Shown here piece by piece: positions 1 to 12,800 of a stretch of 64,000 nucleotides of DNA. The stretch comes from Clavaria fumosa (lineage: Eukaryota; Basidiomycota; Agaricomycetes; Agaricales; Clavariaceae). The first letter of the stretch is position 1. Every line of letters starts with the position of its first letter. Both the position numbers and the translations under genes were made by a program. The notes under the pieces were generated by a model. It saw only the letters and a list, made by a program, of their open reading frames with translations. It did no database searches and had not been told where the DNA came from. The DNA is taken from positions 124,001 to 188,000 of the forward strand of contig OX637795.1 of the NCBI GenBank assembly GCA_951802425.1, in the 5' to 3' direction.

Positions 1-334
1 CACAAGATTAGGAAGCAAAGATCAGATGTGCTATTTGATAGACATGTATATTACAAGGTCATCTGCATCATTTGAGACTCCTTATCATCTGAGACTCCTC
101 CATTACAACTTAACATAGTTGGGTGAGATGAAAACCAATATGCCTTCCAATAGGTCTTCAAAGGGTAGAAGCAAATGTACCAATCAAATATGCAATGGAG
201 CCATTATAAACTAGAGTGAAATGTGGTTGTCAACTGAGTCAGGATATTCTTTGGAAAAGGATGGGCCTTAATATCCTTTCTGAAGAGTATTCAAATCCAC
301 TTTGAATATGTGTTCTAAAGGAGAATGTATTGTT

Positions 335-735
335 ATTGTTCAAATATTCTTGCAATATAGAAGTTGTGCATGTGAGTCTGTTATCACACCTTGTGATTAT
401 ATCATTCTGTGGCTGTGCCCGGAATCCCGGGTGTGACAGTCACACTGTGACTAACTCTGCATATTAGTATTGTTCAGATATCCTTGCAATGTAGAAGTTG
501 TGCATGTGAGTCTGTTATCACACCTTGGGATTATATCACTCTGTGGCTGTGCCTGGAATCCCGGGTGTGACAGTCACACTGTGACCAACTCTGCATATTA
601 GTATTGCTCAGATATTCTTGCATTGTAGAAGTTGTGCATGTGAGTCTGTCATCTCACCTTGGGATTATATCATTTTGTGGCTGTGCCCGGGATCCCGGGT
701 GTGACAGTCACACTGTGACCACAACTCTGGATCTG
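335..735 (+). repeat. 134-bp tandem repeat, about 3 units (mirrored at about 20657-21057)
   Basis: The motif AAGTTGTGCATGTGAGTCTG recurs at 361, 495 and 629, a period of 134 bp. Each unit ends with a CCCGGG-containing stretch and the inverted motif GTGTGACAGTCACAC. The same array lies inverted in the distal right arm. Confidence 0.85.
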
Positions 736-1156
736 CAACTCATATCCATAACTACCAGGGCAGGGCAAGTACAATGATTGGACAGAGGGGAACAAGGTGT
801 GAAGACATGTTCAGAGAAGGAAGGACTACTGTATCTGTAACTACAAGGGCACAACAAGAACATATCCAAGGCTGGGGAAGGCATCTCAGAGAGGGTGATG
901 AGTGTTGAGAAGGGGTGGTGTCAGCACTGACAGAGCCATCACACTCAAACATTCTTTCATTTACTTGTGTCTATAGTAGTCTCTTTGTGTTTACCTGCCC
1001 TCCTCTCCTTGTATTTACCTACCAGTTTCTACATCATATACACCCTGGGGCTCTTGAACATGAGCCAGGGATCACTTTATGACTTATTGCACATGGACAG
1101 CAGAACATAGGATGATTTGACACTTGAGATTATTTGAAAGGATGCTGCTGGCCCAC

Positions 1157-1174
1157 TTAGGGTTAGGGTTAGGG
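1157..1174 (+). repeat. Interstitial telomere-like tract (TTAGGG)3
   Basis: Three perfect TTAGGG hexamers, the telomere unit of most filamentous fungi. The mirror tract lies at 20220-20237. It is too short to be a telomere and is embedded in the palindrome arm. Confidence 0.8.
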
Positions 1175-1926
1175 CAGATAAACTGCAATAGATTCAGCAA
1201 TAGATTCAGGGTGATCTCTTATACCATATTCATTTGTCAAAGCTAATCCACAAGTACAAATTAATTACAACAAATCAAAAGAAAAACATGTCTGGCATTT
1301 ACATCAGAGGATGGGTGGCCAAATCCACCTCCGACAAGCCATTCATATGATAATATGTGCTTCATTGCAAAGGGGGCACTGCAATCTAGGCAAGCCCCAC
1401 TTCACCAAAGCAAGAGTCCCCAGTCTCAAGTAGATAAGATGATCTGTAAGAAACTAGGGTGGGAGGACGCTAACCACATGGCAGTCAGCAATCCATCCCA
1501 GAGCCCATATGGCAACCCCAAGGTATGAGCAGCAGATAGCACAAAAAAACTTACAAAGATGGGGTTGGGGGAGGTTGTCTTGCATAATAGACCACACTCA
1601 CATCCTTGGCCCATTTGGCCACCCCAGGTGCAGGTATGAATGAGGGTTGGTTGGGGCCAGCCTGCATATAAGCTGCCACCAAACCAAAAGGCCCATACAG
1701 CCACCCTCTTCACATAACATTCTGAAAAGCAACATCAACGAGCACCATACCAGTAAAAAGTGTGAATAGTAATAAAACCCACATACCTCTGCAGGTGTCA
1801 AGCTCATACAGACACCTGAAGGCAGACAAGAGCAGCATTCCCTGTATGGCACTGCAGTTGCCACACAGAGAATGCTGCCCTTGTCTGCCACAAACCATAA
1901 GGTGGACATGGCAGCACAGGAAGGGC

Positions 1927-3481
1927 AGTGGGCAGCAGGCAGGGCAGCAGGTGGGCAGGGCGGGGCAGCAGGTGGGCAGGCAGGGCTGCGGGTGGGCAGG
2001 CAGGGCTGCGGGCAGGGCGGGGTTGCGGGCGAGCAGGTGGGGCAGCGGCCAGGCAGGGCGGGGCAGCGGGCGGGCGGGGCAGCAGGTGGGAAGGCAGGGC
2101 TGCGGGCAGGGCGGGGTTGCGGGCGTGCAGGCGGGGCTGCAGGAGGGCAGGGCGGGGCAGGGCGGGGCAGGGCAGGGCAGGGCGGGGCGGCGGGTGGGCA
2201 GGGCTGCGGGGCTGCGAGGCTGCGGGTGGGCAGGCGGGGCTGCGGGCAGGCAGGCGGGGCAGCGGGCAGGCGGGGCAGGGCAGCGGGCAGGCAGGGCGCG
2301 GCAGCAGGCAGGCAGGGCGGGGCAGTGGGCAGGCAGGGCGGGGCAGCGGGCAGACAGGCCAGGCAGCGGGCGGGCAGGGCGGGGCTGCGAGGCAGCGGGC
2401 AGGCAGGGCGGGGCAGCGGGTAGGAAGGCGGGGCTGCGGGTGGGCAGGCGGGGCTGCGGGTGGGCAGGCAGGGCTGCGGGCAGGGCGGGGTTGCGGGCGA
2501 GCAGGCGGGGCAGCGGCCAGGCAGGGCGGGGCAGCAGGCAGCAGGCAGGCAGGGCAGCGGGTGGGCAGCGGGTGGGCAGCGGGTGGGCAGCGGGTGGGCA
2601 GTGCGGGCCAGCGGGCCAGCAGGCAGGGGGGGCAACGGGTGTAGAGGCGGGGCAGCGGGCGGGCAGGCGGGGCTGCAGGAGGGCAGGGCGGGGCAGGGGT
2701 GCGGGGCTGCGAGGCAGCGGGCAGGCAGGCAAGTCAGTGGGCGGGCAGGGCGGGGCTGCGAGGCAGCGGGCAAGCAGGGCGGGGCAGCGGGCAGCAGGCA
2801 GGCAGGGCAGCGGGTGGGCAGCGGCTGGGCTGCGGCTGGGCAGGCAGGGCTGCGGGCAGGGCGGGGTTGCGGGCGAGCAGGCGGGGCAGGGCGGGGCGGT
2901 GGGTGGGCAGGGCTGCGAGGCTGCGGGTGGGCAGGCGAGGCTGCGGGCGAGCAGGCGGGGCAGCGGGCGGGCAGGCGGGGCTGCAGGAGGGCAGGCGGGA
3001 CTGCAGGAGGGCAGGCGGGGCTGCAGGAGGGTAGGGCGGGGCAGGATGGGGCAGGGCGGGGCGGCGGGTGGGCAGGGCTGCGGGGCTGCGAGGCAGCGGG
3101 TGGGCAGGCAGGGCTGCGGGCAGGGCGGGGTTGCAGGCGAGCAGGCAGGGCGGGGTTGCAGGCGAGCAGGCAGGGCGGGGTAGCGGGCAGCAGGCAGGCA
3201 GGGCAGCGGGTGGGCAGCGGGTGGGCAGCGGGTGGGCAGCGGGTGGGCAGTGCGGGCCAGCAGGCAGGCGGGGCAGCGAGCAGGCGGGGCAACGGGTGTA
3301 GAGGCGGGGCTGCAGGCGGGCAGGCGGGGCTGCAGGAGGGCAGGGCGGGGCAGCGGGCGGGTAGGCGGGGCTGCAGGAGGGCAGGCGGGGCTGCAGGAGG
3401 GCAGGGCGGGGCGGCGGGTGGGCAGGGCTGCGGCGCTGCGGGGCTGCGGGGCTGCGGGGCTGCGAGGCAGCAGATGGGCAG
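1927..3481 (+). repeat. GC-rich, G-rich minisatellite in left arm
   Basis: About 1.55 kb of degenerate short units such as GGGCAGGCGGGGCTGCGGGC and GGGCAGCGGGTGGGCAGC. The G-rich strand is + here and - in the mirror copy. All frames stay open because of the base composition, giving long but meaningless Ala/Gly/Arg and Pro/Cys proteins, so none is called as a gene. Many GGG/GGGG runs are spaced closely enough for G-quadruplexes. Confidence 0.9.
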
Positions 3482-4344
3482 GCGCAGCAGAGGACATTCC
3501 ACCATGTTTGTTTGGTGCTCACTGTTTAAAGTGTTTCAACATTTGGCTCTGTTTGTTCATGTTGATATGTCATGTGACTCTGCCCAATGACACAATCACA
3601 AGCCTTTTCTTGGCCCTGTACTCAGGCCAGGCTAGAATGGGAGGATTTTATGTACTAGGTTCTATATGATGTGATAAGCTAGAGTCTAGATGTGGGTGCC
3701 AAGAGAGGATGATACAAACAAAGGCCCAGAGCTGCTTTTGGTAAGCTGCTATGACTGTGGGAAGACAATTGCATGGCTTGCAAAATATGACTTTTTATAC
3801 ACCAAAAAATCGGCAAAAATCAGGAGATTCTGAATCTGGATACCTCACATTTGTACCTGCCTTGGTTCAGTGTCAATTTGCAAAATACACATAAAATATT
3901 CATTTTCCACAATTCTGCAGTACTCTGCAGTACTCTGGCTTGAAAATGGTTAGTGGAGGATACACACATTACCTGTAGACATATGGGGAGGGTGTAGATT
4001 AGTTTAACAACCCACCCACGATCTCTGTCACCTCCCTGGAATCCATTACTAGGAATTAGGGTTATTGGCCTGGGAGCATGGCTATTTGTTATATTGCAAA
4101 TTCCAGCCATCAGACTACACCCTATGACATCTAATACAATCATACGAAAGCCCATAATATTTGGTGCAGAACTACAGATTCCCCATGTCTATTTTCCCAA
4201 AATTCTCAAAATCTCTCCCCAGATAGCCCCCTTTGTCAAATCACATATTCCTGTTAGCAAATAGTTCACAATGTGTACATGAAGACATGTTCAAAGTTTG
4301 GTGAAGTTGGGCCAAGTTCTCAGGAAGATAGCTCAGAATGAGAC

Positions 4345-4420
4345 TTTTGGGAGACTGTCAAGGTCTTCCTTATCCTCACCTTCATCTTTGACTTCACTTT
4401 AGACTGTCCTCCAGAAGACA
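4345..4420. other. Spacer (loop) of giant palindrome
   Basis: The inverted match decays between the left stretch around CAGAATGAGAC and the right stretch around ACATATTCTG. The intervening segment is the loop. Weak residual similarity suggests it was once paired too. Confidence 0.65.
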
Positions 4421-5269
4421 TATTCTGGGCTATCTTCCTGAGAACTTGGCCCAACTTCACCAAACTTTGAACATGTCTTCATGTACACATTGTGAACTAT
4501 TTGCTAACAGGAATATGTGATTTGACAAAGGGGGCTATCTGGGGAGAGATTTTGAGAATTTTGGGAAAATAGACATGGGGAATCTGTAGTTCTGCACCAA
4601 ATATTATGGGCTTTCGTATGATTGTATTAGATGTCATAGGGTGTAGTCTGATGGCTGGAATTTGCAATATAACAAATAGCCATGCTCCCAGGCCAATAAC
4701 CCTAATTCCTAGTAATGGATTCCAGGGAGGTGACAGAGATCGTGGGTGGGTTGTTAAACTAATCTACACCCTCCCCATATGTCTACAGGTACTGTGTGTA
4801 TCCTCCACTAACCATTTTCAAGCCAGAGTACTGCAGAGTACCGCAGAATTGTGGAAAATGAATATTTTATGTGTATTTTGCAAATTGACACTGAACCAAG
4901 GCAGGTACAAATGTGAGGTATCCAGATTCAGAATCTCCTGATTTTTGCCGATTTTTTGGTGTATAAAAAGTCATATTTTGCAAGCCATGCAATTGTCTTC
5001 CCACAGTCATAGCAGCTTACCAAAAGCAGCTCTGGGCTTTTGTTTGTATCATCCTCTCTTGGCACCCACATCTAGACTCTAGCTTATCACATCATATAGA
5101 ACCTAGTACATAAAATCCTCCCATTCTAGCCTGGCCTGAGTACAGGGCCAAGAAAAGGCTTGTGATTGTGTCATTGGGCAGAGTCACATGACATATCAAC
5201 ATGAACAAACAGAGCCAAATGTTGAAACACTTTAAACAGTGAGCACCAAACAAACATGGTGGAACGTCC

Positions 5270-6866
5270 TCTGCTGCGCCTGCCCATCTGCTGCCTCGCA
5301 GCCCCGTTGCCCCACCACCCTGCTTTCCCGGCATCCCGCCCTCCCCTCCTGCCAAGCTGCCCCTGCTCCGCTGCCCCGCTGCCCGCCACCCTGCTGCCCT
5401 GACGCCCCACTCCACTGCCTCGCAGCCCCGCCTGCCCCACCCTGCCCACCCGCTGCCTCGCCTGCCTGCCCACCGGCTGCCCCTCCTGCCCACCCGCTGC
5501 CTCGCAGCCCCGCCCTGCCCCGCCCTGCCCTCCTGCAGCCCCGCCTGCCCGCCCGCAGCCCCGCAGCCCTGCCCACCCGCTGCCTCGCAGCCCTGCCCAC
5601 CCGCTGCCCCGCCCTGCCCCACCCTGCCCTCCTGCAGCCCCGCCTGCCCGCCCGCAGCCCCGCCTGCCCACCCGCCGCCCCGCCCTGCCCTGCCATGCCC
5701 TCCTGCAGCCCCGCCTGCCTGCCCGCTGCCCCGCCCTGCCCTCCTGCAGCCCCGCCTGGCCGCCCGCTGCCCCGCCTCTACACCCGTTGCCCCGCCTGCT
5801 CGCTGCCCCGCCTGCCTGCTGGCCCGCTGGCCCGCACTGCCCACCCGCTGCCCACCCGCTGCCCACCCGCTGCCCTGCCTGCCTGCTGCCTGCTGCCCCG
5901 CCCTGCCTGGCCGCTGCCCCGCCTGCTCGCCTGCTGCCCCGCCCTGCCTGGCCACTGCCCCGCCTGCTCGCCCGCAACCCCGCCCTGCCCGCAGCCCTGC
6001 CTGCCCACCCGCAGCCCCGCCTGCCCACCCGCAGCCCCGCCTTCCCACCCGCTGCCCCGCCCTGCCGCCCGCTGCCTTGCCTGCCTGCCCGCTGCCCCGC
6101 CCTGCCTGCCCGCTGCCTCGCAGCCCCGCCCTGCCCGCCCGTTGCCTTGCCTGTCTGCCCGCTGCCCCGCCCTGCCTGCCTGCTGCCCTGCCCTGCCTGT
6201 CCGCTGCCCTGCCCCGCCTGCCCACCCGCTGCCTCGCCTGCCTGCCTGCTGCCCCGCCCCGCCTGCCCGCTGCCCCGCTCCGCCTGCCCGCTGCCCCGCT
6301 CCGCCTGCCCACCGGCAGCCCCGCCTTCCCACCCGCTGCCCCGCCCTGCCGCCCGCTGCCTTGCCTGCCTGCCCGCTGCCCCACCTGCCCGCTGCCCCGC
6401 CCTGCCTGCCCGCTGCCCTGCCTGCCCACCCGCAGCCTCGCCTGCCTGCCCGCTGCCCGCTGCCCGCTGCCTGCTGCCCGCTGCCCTGCCCTCCTGCAGC
6501 CCCGCCTGCCCGCCCGCTGCCCCGCCCTGCCTGGCCGCTGCCCCGCCTGCTCGCCCGCAACCCCACCCTGCCCGCTGCCCTGTCTGCCCACCCGCTGCCC
6601 TGCCTGCCTGCTGCCCGCTGCCCCGCCCTGCCTGCCCGCTGCCTCGCAGCCCCGCCGCCCCGCCCTGCCCTGCCCTGCCCACCCGCAGCCCCGCCTGCCC
6701 ACCCGCTGCCCCGCCTACCCACCCGCTGCCCCGCCCTGCCGCCAGTTGCCTTGCCTGCCTGCCCGCTGCCCCACCCTGCCTGCCCACTGCCCCGCCCTGC
6801 CGCCAGTTGCCCCGCCTGCTGCCCCACTGCCCCGCCTGCCCACTGCCCTTCCTGTGCTGCCATGTC
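5270..6866 (-). repeat. GC-rich minisatellite in right arm (C-rich on +)
   Basis: Mirror of the left-arm minisatellite, with units such as CCCGCTGCCCCGCCCTGCC. The order of unit variants differs from the left copy and the total length differs by about 10 bp between flanking anchors, so the arrays have changed internally although the flanks stayed nearly identical. Confidence 0.88.
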
Positions 6867-7456
6867 CACCTTATGGTTTGTGGCAGACAAGGGCAGCATT
6901 CTCTGTGTGGCAACTGCAGTGCTATACAGGGAATGCTGCCCTTGTCTGCCTTCAGGTGTCTGTATGAGCTTGACACCTGCAGAGGTATGTGGGTTTTATT
7001 ACTATTCACACTTTTTACTGGTATGGTGCTCGTTGATGTTGCTTTTCAGAATGTTATGTGAAGAGGGTGGCTGTATGGGCCTTTTGGTTTGGTGGCAGCT
7101 TATATGCAGGCTGGCCCCAACCAACCCTCATTCATACCTGCACCTGGGGTGGCCAAATGGGCCAAGGATGTGAGTGTGGTCTATTATGCAAGACAACCTC
7201 CCCCAACCCCATCTTTGTAAGTTTTTTTGTGCTATCTGCTGCTCATACCTTGGGGTTGCCATATGGGCTCTGGGATGGATTGCTGACTGCCATGTGGTTA
7301 GTGTCCTCCCACCCTAGTTTCTTACAGATCATCTTATCTACTTGAGACTGGGGACTCTTGCTTTGGTGAAGTGGGGCTTGCCTAGATTGCAGTGCCCCCT
7401 TTGCAATGAAGCACATATTATCATATGAATGGCTTGTCGGAGGTGGATTTGGCCAC

Positions 7457-7461
7457 CCATC
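7457..7461 (+). other. Target-site duplication CCATC, left of element A
   Basis: CCATC precedes the 5' LTR and is repeated at 20080-20084 after the 3' LTR. The undisturbed palindrome arm (about 1309-1314, other strand) carries one copy, which confirms the empty site. Confidence 0.93.
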
Positions 7462-9450
7462 TGTTAGGGTGTCAAGTACTTACCTTACTATGTTTAGCCT
7501 TTCTCCTTGTCTGGAAGCTCCACAAATATGCGTCTCATTAGCCTAACAAGCCTATGGCCTTATCTACATGTGCCTATGTACCAATAGCCATGGAAACAAC
7601 TAATTTTGGTTAGCCATCCAGAGTAAGAACTGCAATCATTCTATACTCAGAGAAAGATGGGGCTCTAGAGCAAGAACCAGGAACCGCACAAAGATGCGGT
7701 TGATACCGTTCGATTCCTATGCCTTGACAACCCTTAATTCCAAATTTGCGAAAGGAAATAACGGTTATTAGTTCCTTAAAGTAAATAATATTGATCTAGT
7801 GGCTTCTTCTACATAAAAGACAAATAGCGTTTGGATGGCTAGGAAATAGGAAAATCTAAACAGACAGAAGTGTGGGAGTGGTCTACAGGCTCCTTTCTGC
7901 AAGTTTGCGAAAGGGAGGGAGCGTTTGCGGTTTAGATACAGCGCTGCGACTCGAAGGTACAAGTCTGCCAGTATAGTAACACTGTGGGGACAGTCCTGAT
8001 CACGATCGGACCTCGATCGAGTGATCAAGGACCGATGGACTGGCTCAGTTCCCACAGTGGCAGGTTGGGAGCGATGGCCGACGATGCCACACTACCAAAT
8101 ATGGACTACTCATCCATATCAAGGGATTGTGCACTCGTGAACTTTCGTGCACAATCCCTCAGCCCTCCCTACCTCTTCCCTTATGTCAGGACCTTGCTAG
8201 TACATACATAGCATAGTCTAGGGGTGAAACACATACTAAATAAGTCTAGATGCACTTAGTTATGGCTAGTATGGGGAAGATAAGAGGAAGCAAAGAAGGT
8301 ATGGACGAAAAGACGATGCGATCGAGGCCGGGAATGCCGCGGAGCGTCGCAGAAGCGATCGGGGGCGATTGTGGGGTCCTTCCCCACAATCCCCGACGTT
8401 TGGGCCCCTGGCATTGAGTCAGTATGACTCAATATGATTATTTTTAGATATACTGGAATGTTCGAGATGAAATATCTCAATGAGGAGATAAGATAAAATT
8501 ATGATCTTACCTGATATGTAAAGCCACTGAATTCTCCTTAATTTAGAGTCCTTAAACGGTATGTTAGGACTACTAATTAAGGAGCTATGCTGTATTCTTC
8601 CAAATGTAGTAGGTACCCGAATTTGAGTATAAATAGCCGGCGGAACTTCGCGTTCCAGGCATCATTACGTACCCACTCATCGATTGAACCATCCTGCAAA
8701 AGGACTAAGCCTGAGTCTAGCTCCCCACGGAGCTAAGGACATATTTAGTAAAACTAAGGACAGGGTCTAGTTAAACTAAATGTAGTATCTGCTGACTAAG
8801 GACTTAGTCTGGTCAAGTGATCTGGGTACCCAAAGGTACCCAGGCTTCGAACGAGCCGCCCTGTGCCGGCTCCCCTCGGCGCAGTAAGTATTGAGCCAGT
8901 TATGAATATTTTAGTATGATGTACAAGGTACTGTACTGTACATAGTACTACTGTGTTCATCAGAGTAAGTAGTGAATAGCTAGCCAAGTACTGAGAATTA
9001 GGCAGTGGTTTATAGAGGTAGAATGGTCTACAAGACCAGGAGAATCTCATGAACTCTTCAGCTTGTTTCTCCTGTGTCTGGTTAGCTACCTATTCACTGA
9101 TCTATTTTGACCTATCTACATTAATTTGGCTTAAGTGTGCAATACCTATGGAGTGGTCAGTCATTGAGCCATAGTATCAACCTGTGGAGTGATACCAGGT
9201 TGAGGCAGACTATGGAGGTCAATGGCTAAGCCCATGGGATGTTGTGACTTAGGTTACTAACTAATAATAATATCTGCCCAAAGCAATGCCTTGCTAGCAG
9301 TGTTGGTTTCAATACTGTTAGCAGGAAGGTATGGAACTGGAGGATCTACTAGTCCTGTAGACCAACTGCATAAGGAATTGAGGACCTGTCTGAGTCATCC
9401 TGACTCTCAGTGACTCATTTCTGACTGCATCCAGTACCAGATCCATAACA
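7462..9450 (+). repeat. 5' LTR of element A
   Basis: It starts TGTTAGGGTGTC and ends ATCCATAACA, with TG...CA ends, and matches 18091-20079 base for base at a constant offset of 10,629. At almost 2 kb it is long for a fungal gypsy LTR. It holds only short ORFs without recognised domains. Confidence 0.95.
8628..8635 (+). promoter_or_regulatory. Putative TATA box in 5' LTR
   Basis: TATAAATA lies about 0.8 kb before the LTR end, in a position fitting the U3/R border. It is conserved in the 3' LTR (19257-19264) and in the diverged LTR relic at 37830-37837, which suggests function. Confidence 0.5.
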
Positions 9451-9451
9451 T

Positions 9452-9469
9452 TGGTGGACACTGTGGGAT
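9452..9469 (+). other. Primer-binding site of element A
   Basis: TGGTGGACACTGTGGGAT begins two bases after the 5' LTR. Its complement has the layout of a tRNA 3' end: two T-loop bases, a five-base T stem, a seven-base acceptor half, a discriminator A and CCA. The cognate tRNA would begin GGACACT. I do not assign the amino acid. Confidence 0.65.
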
Positions 9470-9819
9470 CATGTTATTATTATTTTAATTACAGGAAACC
9501 CATACTAGGAGATGTCCAAATAAGGACAACCTGGAGGCAAAAGGTATATAAGGGCCAGCCTTGTGCCCCAGGAGCCCCCCAGGATTGCCCTGCTTCCAGC
9601 ACTGCAATTTTCTTGCTTACATACAGTGCACTCACCCTGCTCTGCTTTTCACAAGCTAATCACTATTGTCAACTGTGTTCAGCCTAACTGTACTGCTGCT
9701 CCCTGAGAACCCTTGTGGTATTAAATCCCATAGCAATTGGTAGAAGTTGTTGTTCATTAACAGGAGATCTATAGCCTATTGAGCTGAGGGTTGATTGTTG
9801 TGTTTGAAAGCATAGAAGG
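9470..9819 (+). other. Leader of element A before Gag-Pol
   Basis: 350 bp of untranslated leader. A 78-codon open frame (9451-9687) starts near the LTR border, but it is not conserved in character with the main ORF and is not called as a gene. Confidence 0.4.
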
Positions 9820-12800
9820 ATGTCAGCTATTATGACTGCAGAGGACATTAGACCTACTACTCCTGTAGGTCATCCCCCTACTTCTGATCTACCTAAGGTT
9901 GTTGAGCCTAGGGTAGAGGAAGGAGACTTTACTCCTCGCATCCCAGTGACACCCATCACTGAGACTGTTGAGGATCCTAGAAGCCTACTTCTGGGGAGTG
10001 TATCCTTCCTGTCAGAAGTGACTGGACCCATGAAGTTGGAGAGGCAAGACCTGACCAGTGCTCAGAGTTACCCTGGTCTACTCCCAACTTTGTTTCATAG
10101 GAGAGATCTATCACAAGATCATGTTGGAAGGAGGAATGAAGGAGCTCTGCTTGGAGAGCATTATCTTCAGAGAAGAGTTGGATATGCTAGGATGAGCAGA
10201 GCTGTGGCAAAGAGGTACATCAGAGAGTTGGACCTGTTGAAGGAGTTGTTTAGGAAGATTTGGTTGGTACCAGAGAGAGGGTACTTCTTGGATCATAACA
10301 AGTACAAATCTTTGAAGGAGGCTTTGGCTGTGTTGAAGAAGAGGGCTATGGAAGCAAACCTAGACACTGAGATGGGTATTCCCTCTCTCCCCATGATTGG
10401 AAGGGGAGGGAGCCACATGGTACTCTTGTCTGCCAATGACTATGAAGTGCTAGGTTGTGCATTTGCTGATGAAGTGGAAAGTTTCTTGGCCACCATGGAT
10501 CAAATCCTAGGTGAGGTTGGATCTAAGAAAGAAACTAGTGAGGAAAAGATGTGGCAAGAGTTGAAGAAGAAACCACCACCAACCCCTGAAGGCTCTGGGG
10601 TTTACCAGAAGATCACTGGAGGCAAGACTCCATCAGACCCTATTCCCCTTTCTGTCTCTCAGGTTGCAGGACCTTCCAGGACTCTGCAGAAAGATATCAG
10701 AGAGTCCATGCATTTTCCAGACTTCACTTCTGGACTCAAGGATCTTAGCACCCTTCCTCAGTTTGTGACCTTTACTAGAGGAACATTAGAAGATCCCTCT
10801 CCCTTGACCACCACTTATGAGAGGGAAGAGGAGGAAGAACTTGAGTATGCTGGGAAAGGAAAGGAGAGGACTCCTTACTCTGAGGATTTTCAGAGAGAAC
10901 AGCCCAGATCACAGACCTATTCATCACCCAGGATTCCTCCTAGAAGGGATCCTCTTCCACCAGTTCACCAGCCTATCCCAGGACCCCCTCCAGGAGGAGA
11001 CCCAGATGAAGATCCAGACCATGAACCACCTCATGGGCCACCCAGGAGGCCACCAGGGAGAGGACCCTTCGCTTCAGGAAGCTCTGGACCAGGGAGCTCT
11101 AGAGGTTCTAGAGCACCAGGAGGCCCAGGAGGGCCAGGGGATCCCCCTGACCCTAGAGACCCACCAGGACCCTTAGGACCTTTAAGGCCAGAGGACCCTA
11201 ATCCCCAAAGGAACCCAACTCCACTTGCAGACCCTTATGCTTATGTATTTGACCCTAAGCTTAAGGCTTCTGACATACCTGAGTGGGATGGAAACTCAGA
11301 CACACTAGCTAAATGGCTGAAGAGAGTCACACAGATATCTGAGAGATCCTACCCTGTCTTTAGACAGCTAGGAAGCCTTGTACCCCAAAGACTAACCAGA
11401 TCTGCTGAAGTTTGGTATTGGTCATTACCTGTTGAAAAGAGAAGAGAGATTGAAGCAGATTGGGGTACACTCAGACAAGCCATTAGAAGCTATTACATGA
11501 ACAGGAGTTGGTTGGATAAGCAGAAGGCCAGGGCCAATAAGGCATCCTACAGAGATCTTGAGAATTCCCATGAGTTGCCAAGTGAATATTACATCAGGAA
11601 GGTGGAACTCTTAACTCTAGTCTACAACATGTCAGACTCTGAGTTGATTTTGGAGATAATGAATGGAGCACCACCATCCTGGGTTAACATACTCAACCCT
11701 CACTTCTACAACACATTGGTAGAATTCCAGGAAGCCATCAAGTATCATGAAGACAATCTACTTAGGATGGACCCACCTAGAGAGAAGAAGAAGTTCTTTT
11801 TCAGGAAGCCTGTAGCTAAGTCTAGGCTCAAGTCTGCCAGAACTCACCTAGTAGGATGGACCAGCAAGATGCAGTCTCCAAAGTTTCCTAGGGATGACAA
11901 GAATGTTTCTAAGAAACCACCTGAGTCTATAGGTGCTAGACCTTGTAGGCACTGTGGCAGTGGGAAACATTGGGACCCTGATTGCAAGTATGCAAGGAAG
12001 GGGAATAAGGCTGCTAGAGTCCATGCTGTTGAGGTAGACTCAGAGGAAGAAGAAGCCCAGGCTGAGTATGATGATCTGTACTATGGATTATCAGATGAAG
12101 AAGAAGCTGAGAGCCATGAAGATCAGGAGGATTTTCATGAGGCCCTCCAGTTACCTGAATCTGCTGTCCTCCACACTGACCCAGTAGTGGAGCCTAAGGA
12201 AGGGATTTCAGTTCTGGAGGGTGAGGCCTCTCAGGGTACTATGGATACACAGGCTCAGGAAGAAAAGGAACAGGACAACCCCTCTATATCAGCCTCAGTT
12301 CACCATGTAGCTGCCAGTGGACTTGTGACGAGGCCAAGGCCTTCACTCAATAGGAGGAGTAGGAGAAGGTTGGCTCATCAAGTAGCAGCTAGACATTATT
12401 CAGTCAGAGGACTCTCAGGGACAAGCCAGACTTTACTTAAGCTTCACAAGCTAATGGCTAGACCCCCTGGAACTTCCTTCCTTGGATCCAAGGCAACCAG
12501 GACCCATTGTTACCTAGGGAGTTTCAAGGAGAACCTGACTGATGTGATAGTGGACTCTGGATCTGATATTACCTTAATATCTTTGACCACCCTTGAAGGA
12601 TTGGACAATCCTCCTAAGATCAAGACTGGTCAGAAGATTAATCTCATTCAAGTGACTGGTAGAAGTTCTATCTCTGGTTTCATCAACACAGACATCTATT
12701 TTGAAACTTCAGAGGGACCAGTTCAGTTGAATGTAGATGCTTATGTAGTCAAGGGAATGACTACACCCTTTATCTTGGGAAATGACTTTGCAGATCAGTA

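Larger units (their letters stand above)
1..4344 (+). repeat. Left arm of the giant palindrome
   Basis: In order it contains three 134-bp tandem units, a short TTAGGG tract, AT-rich unique sequence, a GC-rich minisatellite (about 1927-3481) and an AT-rich inner segment. Open frames here are short or purely low-complexity (Ala/Gly/Arg or Pro/Cys/Ala repeats), and none resembles a known protein. Confidence 0.88.
4421..7461 (-). repeat. Right arm of giant palindrome, proximal part
   Basis: Reverse complement of about 1310-4344. It stops at 7461, exactly where LTR element A begins. The missing outer part resumes at 20080 after element A and a 5-bp target duplication. Confidence 0.9.

Noticed and set aside
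335..735. CRISPR-like array (three regular units)
   Set aside because: Units are contiguous 134-bp tandem repeats without unique spacers, in eukaryotic repeat DNA.
752..952. 66-codon ORF repeated at 20440-20640
   Set aside because: Duplicated only because it lies in the palindrome arms; no start context, motif or family supports a gene.
1157..1174. Chromosome end
   Set aside because: Only three repeat units, embedded in unique sequence and mirrored in the palindrome.
1598..3505. Very long open frames (up to 644 codons) over the GC-rich minisatellites on both strands, mirrored at 5092-7173
   Set aside because: All frames are open at once because of repeat composition; proteins are pure Pro/Ala/Cys or Gly/Ala/Arg repeats. 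The codon pattern follows the repeat unit, not selection.
7768..9050. Four short ORFs inside the element A LTRs
   Set aside because: They are duplicated with the LTR, overlap on both strands and have no recognisable domains.
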